The notes: generated by a model from the sequence alone, not told the origin. DNA of 64,000 nucleotides from Nitratidesulfovibrio sp. (GCF_040373385.1 NZ_JBDXXH010000012.1:27392-91391); one strand, 5' to 3'. Positions 47,284 through 56,070 are shown, counted from the stretch's first letter. Program-made: numbers and translations.

Positions 47284-48350
47284 CCGCCCGCCGCATCAAG
47301 GTACTGGTGGTTGACGATTCGGCCCTGGTCCGCCAGACCCTGGCCGACATCGTTTCCGGCGACGAGGAACTGGAACTCATCGGCACCGCCTCCGACCCCT
47401 TCGTGGCGGCCAAGCGCATGGAGGCCATGGCGCCCGACGTGATCCTGCTGGACGTGGAGATGCCGCGCATGGACGGCATCACCTTCCTGCGCAAGATCAT
47501 GACCCAGCATCCCATTCCGGTGGTGATCTGCTCGTCGGTGACGGAGCAGGGGGCCGAGGCCACCTTCAAGGCCATGGAATACGGCGCGGTGGAGGTCATC
47601 CAGAAGCCGCGCATGGGCACCAAGCGGTTTCTGGAAGAATCCAGCATCCGTATCTGCGATGCATTGAAGGCCGCCGCCCGCGCCAGGCTGCGCAAGCTTG
47701 GCCCGCTGTCTGCCGGGGTGCCGCCCAAGCTTTCCGCCGATGCGGTACTGCCCGCAGCCACCCCGCTGACCACCACGGTGCAGCAGACAGAAAAGATGGT
47801 GGTCATCGGTGCTTCCACCGGCGGCACGGAAGCCCTGCGCGTGGTGCTGGAAGCACTGCCCGCCGACTGTCCACCCATCGCCATCGTGCAGCACATGCCG
47901 GAACACTTCACCACAGCCTTCGCCAGCCGACTCAACGCCATCTGCCGGGTGACCGTGAAGGAGGCCCAGGACAACGACGTCATGCGGCGCGGCCAGGTGC
48001 TCATAGCGCCGGGCAACCTGCACATGCTGCTCAAGCGCAACGGGTCGCGCTACTATGTCGAGGTGCGCGAAGGCCCGCTGGTGCGCAGGCACCGCCCCTC
48101 CGTGGACGTGCTGTTCCGTTCCGCCGCGCGCTACGCCGGGCGCAATGCCGTGGCCGCCATCATGACCGGCATGGGTGACGACGGCGCGGCGGGCATGAAG
48201 GAACTGTTCGACGTGGGCGCGCACACCATAGCCCAGGACGAGGCCAGTTGCGTGGTCTTCGGCATGCCGCAGGAGGCCATCAAACTGGGCGGCGTGCGCA
48301 AGGTGGTTTCCCTTGAGGAAATCGCCCCGGCCATCCTCCGGGCCTGCTGA
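47280..48350 (+). CDS. cheB: Chemotaxis methylesterase CheB
   Basis: 356 aa. Receiver domain with Asp58 ([13 protein letters not shown]) and a C-terminal esterase with the serine in [14 protein letters not shown], His in [10 protein letters not shown] and Asp in [14 protein letters not shown]. It removes receptor methyl groups or deamidates Gln after phosphorylation by CheA, giving adaptation. The four-base overlaps cheA-cheR-cheB indicate coupled translation. Confidence 0.96.
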   Translation: MTARRIKVLVVDDSALVRQTLADIVSGDEELELIGTASDPFVAAKRMEAMAPDVILLDVEMPRMDGITFLRKIMTQHPIPVVICSSVTEQGAEATFKAMEYGAVEVIQKPRMGTKRFLEESSIRICDALKAAARARLRKLGPLSAGVPPKLSADAVLPAATPLTTTVQQTEKMVVIGASTGGTEALRVVLEALPADCPPIAIVQHMPEHFTTAFASRLNAICRVTVKEAQDNDVMRRGQVLIAPGNLHMLLKRNGSRYYVEVREGPLVRRHRPSVDVLFRSAARYAGRNAVAAIMTGMGDDGAAGMKELFDVGAHTIAQDEASCVVFGMPQEAIKLGGVRKVVSLEEIAPAILRAC

Positions 48351-48397
48351 GCCCGGTGACGCAGGTCGAAGCCAGCCGAACTGCCAACGTCGCCACC

Positions 48398-48457
48398 GTC
48401 AACAGGCATACCGTCAACGGGCGCACGGTCAACAGGCGCACGGTCAACGGGCGCAAC
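48398..48457. repeat. Four tandem 15-bp repeats between cheB and sir
   Basis: Units begin GTCAAC at 48398, 48413, 48428 and 48443, alternating GTCAACAGGC and GTCAACGGGC, followed by ATACC, GCACG, GCACG and GCAAC. The period of exactly 15 keeps frames open on both strands, but neither strand shows a convincing start and ribosome site. Confidence 0.85.
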
Positions 48458-48545
48458 GCTTGTGGGGTAGCCCTGGGGCCATTGTCCCGGGGCTATCATC
48501 ACGTTCCCTGCAACGACAACGCATACGGTTCAAGGAGCATCGACC

Positions 48546-49223
48546 ATGACAGATACCGGCACGCCGGAACCGAGAGGCGCCATTCTCCAGCGCGACAAGC
48601 AGACCTACGCCATCGTGCCCCGCACTCCCTGCGGCATGCTGTCGCCCGACATCCTGGACGCCATTTCCCGCGTGGCGCGCAAGTACGCCATCCCCATCAT
48701 CAAGATCACCTCCGGCCAGCGCCTTGCCCTGGTGGGCATGACGGCGGAGCAGGTGGAACCCATCTGGGAAGACCTGCGCATGGACGTGGGCCGCGCCGTG
48801 GAACTGTGCGTGCACTACGTGCAGGCCTGCCCCGGCACGGCGGTCTGTAAGCTCGGGCTTCAGGATTCGCTGGGGCTCGGCATCGAAATCGAGCAAACGC
48901 TGGCGGAACAGCCCTTCCCGGCCAAGGTCAAGTTCGGCGTGTCCGGCTGCCCCATGTGCTGCGGCGAAAGCTACCTGCGCGACGTGGGGCTTGTGGGCAC
49001 CAAGCGTGGCTGGACGGTGATCGTGGGCGGCAACTCCGGCGGGCATCCGCGCATTGGCGACGTGCTGGCGGAAGACCTGACCCGCGAGGCGGCGCTGGAC
49101 CTGGTGCAGCGCTTCATGGCCATGTACCGCGAAAATTCCGGCAAGCGCCTGCGGGTGTCCAAGTACGTGGACAAGACCGGCATAGAGGCCATCCGCGCCG
49201 CGCTGCTGCCCGCCGTAGGGTAA
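48546..49223 (+). CDS. Small assimilatory-type sulfite reductase
   Basis: 225 aa single-subunit enzyme carrying coupled sirohaem and a [4Fe-4S] cluster. The ligand cysteines are visible as C95-x5-C101 (CPGTAVCKLG) and C135-x3-C139 (CPMCCGES). Size fits the low-molecular-weight, low-spin sulfite reductase described from Desulfovibrio vulgaris. It reduces sulfite to sulfide by six electrons in vitro; its cell role is less clear than that of dissimilatory DsrAB. AAGGAG precedes the ATG. Confidence 0.92.
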   Translation: MTDTGTPEPRGAILQRDKQTYAIVPRTPCGMLSPDILDAISRVARKYAIPIIKITSGQRLALVGMTAEQVEPIWEDLRMDVGRAVELCVHYVQACPGTAVCKLGLQDSLGLGIEIEQTLAEQPFPAKVKFGVSGCPMCCGESYLRDVGLVGTKRGWTVIVGGNSGGHPRIGDVLAEDLTREAALDLVQRFMAMYRENSGKRLRVSKYVDKTGIEAIRAALLPAVG

Positions 49224-49329
49224 GCGCGGGGGCACTCGCTCCGACGGAAAGCGTACGGCAGGGCCGCCCGGCGGTCCTGCCGTTTCTGCATCCGCCACCA
49301 AGGCGCGGGCAAAGAGGATGGCAGCGAGC

Positions 49330-49815
49330 CTAGATGGCCTGCTTGTCGCTGGTCTGGCAGTCGCTGGTCTGGCAGTCGCTGTCCTGATTCGGCTGCTTCC
49401 CGGACATGCCGGACGTGGCGGACATGTCGGACATGCCGGAGTGGGGCGCTGCATGTGCACCCTGCTGCGCTTCCTTGCCGGGGCCGTGGCGGTACAGCAG
49501 CACGCGCACCGGGTCCACGGTAACCAGCCCTTCGGCCAGCAGTGCCTCGACGCGGGGCAGGAATGCCTCTATCTTGGGCGCGTCGTCGATGATCTCGACC
49601 ACGATGGGCAGGTCTTCGGACAGGCGCAGCACCCGCGCGGTGTGCACCACGCTGTTGGCGCCAAAGCCCGCAAGCCCCCGGAACACCGTGCCGCCCGCCA
49701 GCCCTTCGCGGCGGGCGGATTCCAGGATGACGTCGTGCAGGGCGCGGCCCTTGTGGGTGTCGCGCTCGCCGGTGTAGATGCGCAGACGCAGGGCGTCGCC
49801 AGAGATGATGCGCAT
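49330..49815 (-). CDS. DUF190-family protein, partner of CrcB
   Basis: 161 aa. Residues 1-105 are a DUF190 ferredoxin-like fold related to PII proteins (ALRLRIYTGERDTHKGRALH, GTVFRGLAGFGANSVVHTA, LPIVVEIIDDAPKIEAFLP). The last about 45 residues are low-complexity with repeats (SGMSDMSATSGMSG, SDCQTSDCQTSD) and are probably disordered. AAGGAG precedes ATG 49815. DUF190 genes commonly sit beside crcB and are thought to modulate fluoride export; the coupling here is interrupted by inverted-repeat element B. Confidence 0.88.
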   Translation of the reverse strand: MRIISGDALRLRIYTGERDTHKGRALHDVILESARREGLAGGTVFRGLAGFGANSVVHTARVLRLSEDLPIVVEIIDDAPKIEAFLPRVEALLAEGLVTVDPVRVLLYRHGPGKEAQQGAHAAPHSGMSDMSATSGMSGKQPNQDSDCQTSDCQTSDKQAI

Positions 49816-49925
49816 GACGTGCTCCTTCCGGTTTCGGATGCGATGTCGGGTTTTCGTGCGTGGGAGAGTGGCGGCCCGCTGGCCTGCCAGCCGTCCGGTG
49901 TCCTGCACCAGCCGTCCGGTGTCCC

Positions 49926-50127
49926 AGGGGTTGTTTCGTTCGTTGGCAAGGAAAACGAGCCTGCCATGAGGAAACATACTCTTACCGTATTTGACAGAAA
50001 TGGCAGGCGAAGTTTGACCGCGTTGCGCACGATGCTCGTAGGGCTCGCAAGCTCGCCCAACTGGCACGCTTCGCGCACTTCGAGTCGGTCAGTCAACGGG
50101 CGAAAAGACAATTTAGAAACGACCCCT
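49926..50127. repeat. Nested inverted-repeat element, copy B
   Basis: 202 bp relative of the element at 25939-26085. Ends AGGGGTTGTTTC (49926-49937) and GAAACGACCCCT (50116-50127) are inverted with one mismatch. The left TAAATC-AGGAATTT part of copy A is missing. Shared core: GTTCGTTGGC, AGGAAAACGAGCCTGCCATG, ATACTCTT, ATGGCAG, GAAGTTTGAC, CAACGGGCGAAA. About 75 bases are present here but not in copy A, after GAAGTTTGAC. Its right end supplies the TAG stop of crcB. Confidence 0.85.
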
Positions 50128-50500
50128 AGACCAGCCGTCCGGTGCCCAGGCCCAGCCACACCATGGCAAGGCCCAGCAGCAGTTGCCCGCCCGCGTACAG
50201 GGCAAAGGCCATCCACTGCCCGGTTTCCATGAGCCCCAGGCTTTCGAAGGTGAAGGTGGAAAAGGTGGTGAACGCGCCCATGAAGCCGGTCAGCAGCACC
50301 ACGCGCACATCGGGATGCAGGGAGATGCGGTTTTCGCACACCCCCCAGACAAAGCCGAAGGCCAGACATCCCAGCACGTTGACGATGAACGTGCCGAGCG
50401 GAAAGGAACCGGGTGTGGCGCGCTGTACCAGCCCGGCGAGGCCGTAGCGGGCCAGGCTGCCCAGGGCGCCCGCAAGGCCCAGCAAGACGATTTTCTGCAC
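50126..50500 (-). CDS. crcB: Fluoride exporter CrcB/Fluc
   Basis: 124 aa with four membrane helices, usual size. Dual-topology fluoride channel that lowers cytoplasmic fluoride. Family motifs: GALGSLARYGLAGL, the pore Asn in PLGTFIVNVLGCLAFG, and TGFMGAFTTFSTFTFE. ATG 50500. Its stop TAG is the first triplet of element B. No fluoride riboswitch was recognised upstream. The DUF190 gene lies downstream on the same strand. Confidence 0.94.
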   Translation of the reverse strand: MQKIVLLGLAGALGSLARYGLAGLVQRATPGSFPLGTFIVNVLGCLAFGFVWGVCENRISLHPDVRVVLLTGFMGAFTTFSTFTFESLGLMETGQWMAFALYAGGQLLLGLAMVWLGLGTGRLV

Positions 50501-50620
50501 GAAAAGGCCCTCTTTCGCGCCGCGTGTGGCGGCGCCCGCCGTGCCTCGTTTCCCTTTGCATCATGGCGCCGGACAGGCGTCGGGCTGCGGAATGGCGGCG
50601 ACACGGTCCATGGAGTTCAC

Positions 50621-51298
50621 ATGGCACTGGAAATCGAAATCAAGTTCCCTGAGGCGGACCTTGCCGCGCTTCGCGACGCATTGCAAGCAATGGGGGCCAC
50701 CGGCGGCACGCCATACCTGGAATGCAACCGGGTGTATGACACCCCGGACCGCCGGTTGCGCGCGGCGAACACGCTGTTGCGGCTGCGCACCAAGACCGGG
50801 CCGAACCTGCACGCCGCCGTGCTGACCATGAAACGACCGCCCCGTGCGGAGGACGCCGGTGGTGCGGGTGGGGGCGGGTCCGCACCCATTCCCGATGACG
50901 TGAAGGTGTGGGACGAGGTGCAGACCGGCGTGGCCGACGCGGACGCCATGCACCAGATGCTGACGGGCCTGGGCTACGGCGTGGCCTTCGGGTACGACAA
51001 GGTGCGCGAGGTATGGCATCTGGACGGGGTGCACGCATGCCTCGACACCATGCCCTTCGGCCCGGTGGTCGAACTGGAGGGCGACCGCGAGGCCATCCTG
51101 GCCATGGCCGACCGGCTTGGCCTTGACAGGGCGCGCGCATCCACCGCAACGTATCACGACCTGAACCGCCAGTGGCGCGCGGCGCGCGGGCTGCCCCCGT
51201 CGGAAGACTTCACCTTCGATGCGGCAGGGCTGGCCGCCGCGCGGCGCGCGGTTTTCGGGCGCGGTGAGGGCGGGGCGGATATCCGCGCTGCCGAATGA
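50621..51298 (+). CDS. CYTH-domain protein (class IV adenylate cyclase / triphosphatase-like)
   Basis: 225 aa. Starts MALEIEIKFPE, containing the ExExK hallmark at 4-8, followed by YDTPDRRLRAANTLLRLR, VLTMKRPP, and the strand run FGPVVELEGD, forming the tunnel fold that binds triphosphates with divalent metals. Members are adenylate cyclases, thiamine-triphosphatases or inorganic triphosphatases, and sequence alone does not decide. An insert GGAGGGGSAPIP interrupts one turn. The C-terminal 35 residues are extra. Confidence 0.88.
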   Translation: MALEIEIKFPEADLAALRDALQAMGATGGTPYLECNRVYDTPDRRLRAANTLLRLRTKTGPNLHAAVLTMKRPPRAEDAGGAGGGGSAPIPDDVKVWDEVQTGVADADAMHQMLTGLGYGVAFGYDKVREVWHLDGVHACLDTMPFGPVVELEGDREAILAMADRLGLDRARASTATYHDLNRQWRAARGLPPSEDFTFDAAGLAAARRAVFGRGEGGADIRAAE

Positions 51299-51482
51299 CC
51301 CGGCACCGCCCGGAAACGGTCACGAATGTTGCGGTCGCGCGTCCTTGTTGCGCAGGGGCCGGACAAGCTCGCACAGAAGGCGCACACCCCCTCGACAGCG
51401 GGCGGCGCGATGTTAGTATATGGGCGTTCCCCGCACCCATCCACGGGATGCCGGGCCGCCGGAAACAGCGAAACGAGCACTC

Positions 51483-52067
51483 ATGAGCACCCATTTCGAC
51501 GACCATTGCTCCACGGCACTGCGAGACGGCACGGCCTGTTCGGCGGATTCGGCCCGGACTGACGGTTCGGGCGTTCCGGTCTACGCGATCTGTGCGGTCC
51601 GCCTGGCCAGCGTTGTCGGTGCGGACGGTCAGGCAGGTCCGAGGGGTTCGGCGGGGCCGTGTTGCCCCGGGGACAATGCAGGCCCGTCCCGCCCAGCAGG
51701 ACCCACCGGATCAGCCGGGCCGGGCGGTCCCACCGGACCGGCAGGCCCGTCGCATCCGTCGGGCATGCCCGATGGCGGCAGGGACACGGAGATACTCATC
51801 GAGGACGAGGTGCGCGAGCCCCGGATGTTCCGGGTGCTCCTGCACAACGACGACTACACGACCATGGAGTTCGTGGTGTCGATTCTGGTCGAGGTGTTCC
51901 GCAGAACGCCCGACGAGGCGACGCGCATCATGCTGGCCGTCCACGAGAAAGGCGTCGGTGAATGCGGCGTGTACACGGCGGAGGTGGCCGAAACCAAGGT
52001 CGCCCTCGTGCATGCCCGCGCCCGGCGCGAAGGCTATCCACTGCGCTGCACCCTCGAAGAGGTATGA
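51483..52067 (+). CDS. clpS: ClpS adaptor with collagen-like N-terminal extension
   Basis: N-degron adaptor that delivers proteins with Leu, Phe, Tyr or Trp N-termini to ClpAP. The ClpS core is residues about 110-194: FRVLLHNDDYTTMEFVVSIL, MLAVHEKGVGECGVYTAEVA, ETKVALVHARAR. ATG 51483 gives 194 aa, nearly twice the usual size; residues about 50-95 are Gly-x-y repeats (GPTGSAGPGGPTGPAGPS). ATG 51765 would give a normal 100-residue ClpS but has no ribosome site. Both starts remain possible. clpA begins two bases after the stop. Confidence 0.9.
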   Translation: MSTHFDDHCSTALRDGTACSADSARTDGSGVPVYAICAVRLASVVGADGQAGPRGSAGPCCPGDNAGPSRPAGPTGSAGPGGPTGPAGPSHPSGMPDGGRDTEILIEDEVREPRMFRVLLHNDDYTTMEFVVSILVEVFRRTPDEATRIMLAVHEKGVGECGVYTAEVAETKVALVHARARREGYPLRCTLEEV

Positions 52068-52068
52068 C

Positions 52069-54540
52069 ATGATCGGAAGACGCCTTGAAGCAGCGCTTAC
52101 CGCCGCCGTCAACGACGTGCGGACGCGCAACCACGAGTTCCTGACGCTGGAGCATCTGCTCTACGCCATCACCGGAGAGGATGCGGGCAAGCACATCCTT
52201 GAGGCCGTGGGGGTGGACGTGAAGGCACTGCGCCTGCGCCTGGAAACCTTTTTCGCCACCCATCTGGAACCGCTGCCCGCCGACACCCCCACCGAAGTGG
52301 TGCAGACCCTTGGGGTGCAGCGTGTGTTGCAGCGGGCCATCCGCCACATGCAGTCCGCAGGCAAGGGCGCCGTGGAAATCGGCGACGTGCTGGCCGCCAT
52401 CTTCGAGGAAGACGACGCCTACGCCACCTATTTCCTGAAGTCGCAGGGGGTAACCCGGCTGGACGTGTTGCAGCACATCTCGCACGGCGCGCCGCAGGGC
52501 GGCGACGGGGACGGTTCCGACGACACCGAGGGCGAGGACGGCGCGCCCGATACGCCGCGTACCGATGCGCTGGAAAAGTTCACCGTGGACCTTACCGCCC
52601 GCGCCCGCGAAGGCCGCATCGATCCGTTGATCGGCAGGGCCAGGGAACTGGAGCGGACCATCCAGGTGCTGGCCCGGCGGCGCAAGAACAATCCGCTGTA
52701 CGTGGGCGACCCCGGCGTGGGCAAGACCGCCATCGCCGAAGGGCTGGCCCTGCGCGTGGCGGGCGGCGACGTGCCCGAGGAATTCCGCGACGTGCGCATA
52801 TTCGCCCTGGACATGGGCGCGCTGCTGGCGGGCACCAAGTACCGGGGCGACTTCGAGCAACGCCTGAAGGGCGTCATCACCGATCTCGGCAAGGTGCCGG
52901 GGGCCATCCTGTTCATCGACGAAATCCACACCATCGTGGGCGCCGGTTCCACCAGCGGCGGGTCCATGGATGCCTCCAACATCCTGAAGCCCGTGCTGGC
53001 CGACGGCAGCATCCGCTGCATCGGGTCCACCACCTACGAAGAGTACCGCAACCACTTCGAGAAGGACCGCGCCCTGTCGCGCCGGTTCCAGAAGATCGAC
53101 GTGCAGGAGCCCTCGCAGGATGAATGCGTGGACATCCTGAAGGGGTTGCGCCCCTACTACGAGGATCACCACAAGGTGCGCTACACGCTGCCCGCCCTGC
53201 GCGCCGCAGTGGAGCTTTCCGCCCGGTACATTACCGAGCGGCTGCTGCCGGACAAGGCCATCGACGTGCTGGACGAGGCGGGCGCGGCGGCCCGGCTGCG
53301 GCGTGCCAGTTATGGCGGGCGTGCCGCGTCGGCATCCGATGCCGCCATCGGCGTGAAGGACGTGGAAAAGGTGGTGGCGCGCATGGCCCAGATACCGTCG
53401 CGCACGGTGTCTTCCAGCGACCGCGACCGCCTGCGCACCCTCGATGAAGACCTGCGCAACGTGGTCTTCGGGCAGGACGCGGCCGTGGGTATCCTGTCGC
53501 GGGCCATCCTGCGCGCGCGGGCGGGGCTGGGTCGCGAGGACCGGCCCACGGGCAGCTTCCTGTTCTACGGCCCCACGGGGGTGGGCAAGACCGAACTGGC
53601 CCGCCGTCTGGCGGAGGTCATGGGCATCGGCTTCGTGCGCTACGACATGAGCGAGTACATGGAGAAGCATTCCGTGTCGCGGCTCATCGGGGCGCCCCCC
53701 GGCTACGTGGGCTTCGACCAGGGCGGCCTGCTGACCGAGGCCATCCGCAAGCAGCCGTACACGGTGCTGCTGCTGGACGAGATCGAAAAGGCCCACCCGG
53801 ACATCTTCAACATCCTGCTTCAGGTCATGGACTACGCCACGCTTACCGACAATACCGGGCGCAAGGCGGATTTCCGCAACGTGGTGCTGATCATGACCTC
53901 CAACGCGGGCGTGCGTGAAATGAGCGCGCTGTCCATCGGATTCGGGGCCACCGCGCAGGAAGACGTGGCGGGCAAGGGGCGCAAGGCCGTGGAGAACATG
54001 TTCAGCCCGGAATTCCGCAACCGCCTGGACGCCATGATCCCCTTTGCCGGGCTGACCACCCCGGTCATGGAACGCATCGTGGACAAGTTCGTGCTGGAAC
54101 TGGGAGCCGGGCTGAAGGACCGCCGCGTGCGCCTGGAACTGACCCCGGCGGCCCGCGAGCGCCTTGCCGAGAAGGGCTTCGAGCCTGCCTTCGGCGCGCG
54201 CCCGCTGCGCCGGGTGATCCGCACCGCGCTGGAAGACGAACTGGCCCGCGAGGTGTTGTTCGGGGCGCTGCGCAAGGGCGGCACCGCCATCGTGGACGTG
54301 GCCGCGCCGGAAGTGGCCCCTGCCCCGGCCAAGCCCCCCCGCAAGGGGAAGGGCAAGGTTGCCGCGAAGGATGCCGACCGGCCTGCCGTGGCTGCCGACG
54401 TGGTTGCCGCCCCTCCGGCTGATGCCGTCAAGGCGGGGCCGTCCGGCGTGCAGCATGGCGTGCAGCATGGCCTTGCCGGGCTGGGGCTGGTGTTCCGCTA
54501 CGAGCCGCTTGGCGGCATCGAAGCCGCCACGGAAAAATGA
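52069..54540 (+). CDS. clpA: ClpA unfoldase ATPase
   Basis: 823 aa AAA+ unfoldase that feeds ClpP. ClpN repeats at 1-145 (ClpS docking), D1 Walker A GDPGVGKTAIAE, D2 Walker A GPTGVGKTELARR, pore loop KYRGDFEQR, and the ClpP-docking loop SIGFG. After the D2 small domain there is an extra tail of about 80 residues (Ala/Pro/Lys-rich, then VQHGVQHG) beyond the E. coli length (758). The start overlaps the end of the clpS region with GAAGAGG as ribosome site. The stop overlaps aat by ATGA. Confidence 0.96.
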   Translation: MIGRRLEAALTAAVNDVRTRNHEFLTLEHLLYAITGEDAGKHILEAVGVDVKALRLRLETFFATHLEPLPADTPTEVVQTLGVQRVLQRAIRHMQSAGKGAVEIGDVLAAIFEEDDAYATYFLKSQGVTRLDVLQHISHGAPQGGDGDGSDDTEGEDGAPDTPRTDALEKFTVDLTARAREGRIDPLIGRARELERTIQVLARRRKNNPLYVGDPGVGKTAIAEGLALRVAGGDVPEEFRDVRIFALDMGALLAGTKYRGDFEQRLKGVITDLGKVPGAILFIDEIHTIVGAGSTSGGSMDASNILKPVLADGSIRCIGSTTYEEYRNHFEKDRALSRRFQKIDVQEPSQDECVDILKGLRPYYEDHHKVRYTLPALRAAVELSARYITERLLPDKAIDVLDEAGAAARLRRASYGGRAASASDAAIGVKDVEKVVARMAQIPSRTVSSSDRDRLRTLDEDLRNVVFGQDAAVGILSRAILRARAGLGREDRPTGSFLFYGPTGVGKTELARRLAEVMGIGFVRYDMSEYMEKHSVSRLIGAPPGYVGFDQGGLLTEAIRKQPYTVLLLDEIEKAHPDIFNILLQVMDYATLTDNTGRKADFRNVVLIMTSNAGVREMSALSIGFGATAQEDVAGKGRKAVENMFSPEFRNRLDAMIPFAGLTTPVMERIVDKFVLELGAGLKDRRVRLELTPAARERLAEKGFEPAFGARPLRRVIRTALEDELAREVLFGALRKGGTAIVDVAAPEVAPAPAKPPRKGKGKVAAKDADRPAVAADVVAAPPADAVKAGPSGVQHGVQHGLAGLGLVFRYEPLGGIEAATEK

Positions 54541-55358
54541 ACGTGCGCGTGCTGGGCCGGATGACCGGGGACGGTTCCGATTTTCCCGATCCGGCCGCCG
54601 CACCGCCCGAGGGGTTGCTGGCCGTGGGGGGCGACCTTTCGCCCGCCCGGCTGGTTGCCGCGTACATGCGCGGCATCTTTCCGTGGTACGACCGGGGCAC
54701 GCCCATCCTGTGGTGGTCACCCGATCCGCGCTGCACGTTGCTGCCGGACGAGTTGCACGTGCAGCGCAGCCTTGCGCGGCGCATCCGCGCCGATGCCTTC
54801 GAGGTCACCTTCGACAAGGCCTTCGCGCTGGTCATCCGGCGCTGCGCGGCCACCCCCAGGGAAGGGCAGCGCGGCACCTGGCTGGTGCCCGCCATGATCA
54901 ACGCCTACGAGGCGCTGCACCGTCTGGGCATCGCCCATTCGGCGGAGGCGTGGCAGGACGGCAGGCTGGTGGGCGGGCTGTACGGGGTGGCCCTGGGCGG
55001 GGTGTTCTACGGCGAATCCATGTTCCACTTGGTGCCCGATGCCTCCAAGGTGGCGTTCACCTGGCTGGCTGCCTGGCTGCGCCATGCGGGGTGCAGCCTC
55101 ATAGACTGCCAGCAGACCACGCCGCACATGGTGCGCTTTGGCGCGCGCGAATTGCCGCGTCCGGAATTCCTGGCCCGGCTGGCCGAAGGGGTGCGCGGCG
55201 CGCTGCGCCTGGCAGACGGCAGCGAGGCGCGCTGCCCGGAAATTTCGGAGCTGCCCGCGCGGCCACTGCTGCCGGGGCCGGATGCCCCGTGGAAACATGC
55301 GCCCAACGTGAAACCGGCCGGGTACTGGCGTGTACCGGCCGGTTTCAGACCCTTGTAA
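54537..55358 (+). CDS. aat: Leucyl/phenylalanyl-tRNA-protein transferase
   Basis: 273 aa. Adds Leu or Phe to proteins with N-terminal Lys or Arg, creating the degron read by ClpS. Motifs: GLLAVGGDLSPARLVAAY, GIFPWYDRGTPILWWSPDPR, GESMFHLVPDASKVA and DCQQTTPHMVRFGA. It overlaps clpA by four bases, so tagger, adaptor and unfoldase are one operon. A strong hairpin is embedded in its last codons. Confidence 0.96.
   Translation: MNVRVLGRMTGDGSDFPDPAAAPPEGLLAVGGDLSPARLVAAYMRGIFPWYDRGTPILWWSPDPRCTLLPDELHVQRSLARRIRADAFEVTFDKAFALVIRRCAATPREGQRGTWLVPAMINAYEALHRLGIAHSAEAWQDGRLVGGLYGVALGGVFYGESMFHLVPDASKVAFTWLAAWLRHAGCSLIDCQQTTPHMVRFGARELPRPEFLARLAEGVRGALRLADGSEARCPEISELPARPLLPGPDAPWKHAPNVKPAGYWRVPAGFRPL
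55311..55345 (+). terminator. Hairpin overlapping the 3' end of aat
   Basis: AAACCGGCCGGGTAC (55311-55325) pairs with GTACCGGCCGGTTT (55332-55345) with one bulged G and loop TGGCGT. It lies inside the coding region, 11 bases before the stop codon. It could end the clpS-clpA-aat transcript or protect its 3' end. The core GTACCGGCCGG is also in the stem of the 9190-9234 hairpin. Confidence 0.5.
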
Positions 55359-55548
55359 CGGGGGCAGGCAAGGCCCGGCGTCAAAGGCCCTCGGCACCCG
55401 TGGCGCCCGCAGCTCGTGGTGCGCATGCGCCGCATGCGGCGGGAAGGTATTGCGTTCGCCCGGCCTGTTGATCCGGTTGCCCGGCCCGGTTGGCCCGGCT
55501 GATGCGGCCCGTGTGGCGCACCCCTGTGGCGGGCAGCGGCGCGGCGGG

Positions 55549-56070
55549 TTATTCCTGTTCGTGCACCAGCGGTTCGTGCTGGGCCAGGTCGTAGAAGCCC
55601 CGAATGGCGAAGGGCAGCGGATAGCGCGGCACCTCGTCGAAGCGGATGACCCCCATGGTCTTGCCCTCGGGCAGGGCGGAAAAGGGCACCACGCCGCGCG
55701 GCACCGGCAGTTGCAGCGGACAGGCGATGATGCAGGTCAGCCGGTCGGCGTAGCGCTGCGAAAGGTAGCCCACCACCGCGTCGCGTTCCGCCTCGGTAAA
55801 GGATTCCAGTACCGTGCGCAGGGCGTCGGTTTCCGCCTCGGGGCCGCTCAGGTCGTCGGAGCCCGGCGCGTCGGGGTCAAGCGGCGCGCCCACCAGGCCG
55901 GGCACCGCGCGCAGGTTGGCCAGGTCTTTCGCCGCGTCGTCCTCTCCGGCCAGCCGGAAAAGATGGGCCTGTACGTTGCGCCGCCCCTTGAAGGTGCGGA
56001 TGGTGACGGATATGACGTGGATGCGCTGCACCGGGGGCGTGCCTTCCACGGGAATGACGGTCAGTTCCAT
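55549..56070 (-). CDS. Conserved-looking hypothetical protein
   Basis: 173 aa, no family recognised. [20 protein letters not shown] begins beta-rich; the middle ([20 protein letters not shown]) is helical, and the end is again beta-like ([19 protein letters not shown]). No signal or membrane segment. It stands alone on the minus strand between the clp operon and uvrB. Length, codon bias and an ATG at 56070 support a real gene. Confidence 0.65.
   Translation of the reverse strand: MELTVIPVEGTPPVQRIHVISVTIRTFKGRRNVQAHLFRLAGEDDAAKDLANLRAVPGLVGAPLDPDAPGSDDLSGPEAETDALRTVLESFTEAERDAVVGYLSQRYADRLTCIIACPLQLPVPRGVVPFSALPEGKTMGVIRFDEVPRYPLPFAIRGFYDLAQHEPLVHEQE

Noticed and set aside
48398-48457. CRISPR array
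   Set aside because: The 15-bp units are contiguous, with no unique spacers and no cas genes nearby.
50501-50620. Fluoride riboswitch upstream of crcB
   Set aside because: The conserved GGNGATGG core and the pseudoknot-forming ACC/CUGAUGG parts were not found on the minus strand.
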